In this document: positions 40,468 through 41,405 of the stretch, one piece after another
How the letters are laid out: each line of letters starts with the position of its first letter
Position numbering within the stretch: position 1 is the first letter of the stretch
The notes under the pieces: model-generated
What the model was told of the DNA's origin: nothing
Databases searched by the model: none
What the model saw: the letters and a program-made list of their open reading frames with translations, nothing else
Program-made: the position numbers and the translations under genes
Assembly (NCBI GenBank): GCA_001799635.1
Contig: MGTV01000001.1
Span: 1-41,405 of the forward strand
From: Elusimicrobia bacterium GWA2_62_23
GTDB lineage: Bacteria > Elusimicrobiota > Elusimicrobia > Elusimicrobiales > UBA9959
DNA: 41,405 nucleotides
Direction of reading: 5' to 3'

Positions 40468-41405
40468 TTATTTGCTCTTGCGCGGGGAACGTATCTGGGA
40501 CTGCGCCGCCGAAAGGATCGCTATCGGCACGCGGAACGGAGAGCAGCTCACGTAGTTCAGGCCCGCCTTGTGGCAGAAGTCCACGCTGGCCGGCTCGCCG
40601 CCCTGCTCGCCGCAGATGCCGATCTTGAGGTCTTTGCGGGTCTTGCGGCCGCGCTCGACGGTGATCTTGATCAGCTCGCCCACGCCGGTCTGGTCTATGG
40701 TCTGGAAGGGGTCCACGGGGATAATGCCTTTCTCCGTGTACTCTTTCAGGAAGTAGCCCGAGTCGTCGCGGGAGTAGCCGAACGTCATCTGGGTGAGGTC
40801 GTTGGTGCCGAACGAGAAGAACTGCATGGTCTCGGCCAGCTTGCCGGCGATGAGGCAGGCGCGCGGGATCTCGATCATGGTGCCGACCATGTAGGTCAGC
40901 TTCACGCCCTTGGCCCTGGAGACCTCGGAGTAGACGCGGTGGATGATCTCGGTCTGGTGCTTCACTTCCTGCTCCAGGGAGACCACGGGGATCATGATGT
41001 CCGGGAACACCTTCACGCCTTCCTTGTTCAGCTCGGCGGCGGCTTCCAGGATGGCGCGGGCCTGCATCTCGGTGATCTCCGGGTAGGTCACGCCGAGGCG
41101 CACGCCGCGGTGGCCCATCATGGGGTTGCTCTCGCGCAGCGCGGTGGCGCGCGTCTCGAGTTCCTCGTAGGAGATGCCCAGGGACTTGCCCAGCTCTTCT
41201 AGCTTTTCCTTCTGGTGCGGCACGAACTCGTGCAGCGGGGGGTCCATCAGGCGGATGGTCACGTGCAGGCCTTCCATCACCTTCAGGGTGTTCTTAATGT
41301 CGTTCTTCATGAACGGGAAGAGGTCGTTGAGCGCGGCTTTGCGCTCCTCGAGCGTCTTCGACATGATCATCTTGCGCAGCTGGAAGAGCGCCTGGTCGGA
41401 GCCCT
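40468..41405 (-). CDS. ppdK: Pyruvate, phosphate dikinase, C-terminal part (runs off the window)
   Basis: The last 312 or so residues of PPDK, which interconverts pyruvate, ATP and phosphate with PEP, AMP and pyrophosphate. The frame is open to the window end with ALFQLRKMIMSKT, so the start lies outside. The PEP/pyruvate-binding TIM barrel is recognisable: RLMDPPLHEFVP near 41240, NPMMGHRGVRLG near 41120, GTMIEIPRACL near 40875, FFSFGTNDLTQMTFGYSRDD near 40800 and the catalytic cysteine in GICGEQGGEP near 40605. The enzyme suggests PPi-linked glycolysis or gluconeogenesis, as in many anaerobes. The C-terminus ends in a short basic tail. Confidence 0.95.
   Translation of the reverse strand, partial: GSDQALFQLRKMIMSKTLEERKAALNDLFPFMKNDIKNTLKVMEGLHVTIRLMDPPLHEFVPHQKEKLEELGKSLGISYEELETRATALRESNPMMGHRGVRLGVTYPEITEMQARAILEAAAELNKEGVKVFPDIMIPVVSLEQEVKHQTEIIHRVYSEVSRAKGVKLTYMVGTMIEIPRACLIAGKLAETMQFFSFGTNDLTQMTFGYSRDDSGYFLKEYTEKGIIPVDPFQTIDQTGVGELIKITVERGRKTRKDLKIGICGEQGGEPASVDFCHKAGLNYVSCSPFRVPIAILSAAQSQIRSPRKSK

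Overview
The window is GC-rich, densely coding bacterial chromosome from a Gram-negative (diderm) organism. It encodes peptidoglycan precursor enzymes, two predicted outer-membrane beta-barrels, a lipobox lipoprotein and several Sec-type signal peptides. The gene content, the many lineage-specific secreted or membrane proteins of unknown function, and frequent use of the isoleucine codon ATA despite high GC suggest a free-living member of the Elusimicrobiota. That placement is an inference from style and gene order; there is no rRNA here to confirm it.

Layout. Positions 82-4788 (+) carry the mraY-murD-ftsW-murG part of the division/cell-wall cluster. It runs into an Ldh_2-type dehydrogenase and an unknown polytopic membrane protein (to 6917). 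A trypsin-fold secreted protease with its own strong promoter follows (7045-8064), then a convergent cupin protein. From 13779 down to 8773 (-) lies a tightly overlapping seven-gene operon: outer-membrane protein, small haem-b-like membrane protein, YtkA-like lipoprotein, second outer-membrane protein, FMN-binding-like periplasmic protein, MacB-type permease and ATPase. A near-perfect Fur box stands in front of it. Next to it are a cysteine-rich Fur homologue under its own Fur box (13854-14288, -), and divergently a Cys/His/Met-rich periplasmic metal-binding protein that overlaps a Crp/Fnr regulator (14439-15724). I read this block as a metal-responsive envelope system.

From 15721 to 21691 (+) come hisS, aspS, lipA, a membrane protein and a B12-binding/radical SAM protein. 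Between 22843 and 27977 four genes form a signalling cluster: a kinase-less membrane sensor, a histidine kinase, a single-domain response regulator and a REC-PAS-histidine kinase with a degenerate GGDEF-like tail. An HD hydrolase, an MFS exporter and a small membrane protein follow. The minus-strand half (30594-41405) holds asnS, a hypothetical gene, tRNA-Ala, a broken tRNA-Ala copy, mltG, thpR, a FecR-domain protein, tyrS, priA, a family-4 uracil-DNA glycosylase, rpoZ, gmk and the C-terminal part of ppdK.

The strongest unexplained signal is a pair of palindromic elements (16977-17107 and 32654-32814). They share an almost identical two-hairpin core, but their long outer arms and an inner stem differ in sequence while staying self-complementary in each copy. 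This is the signature of a selected secondary structure. The second copy sits in the longest gene-poor stretch (32562-33050), beside tRNA-Ala and a tRNA-Ala pseudogene whose anticodon arm has been replaced by a GC-rich hairpin segment.
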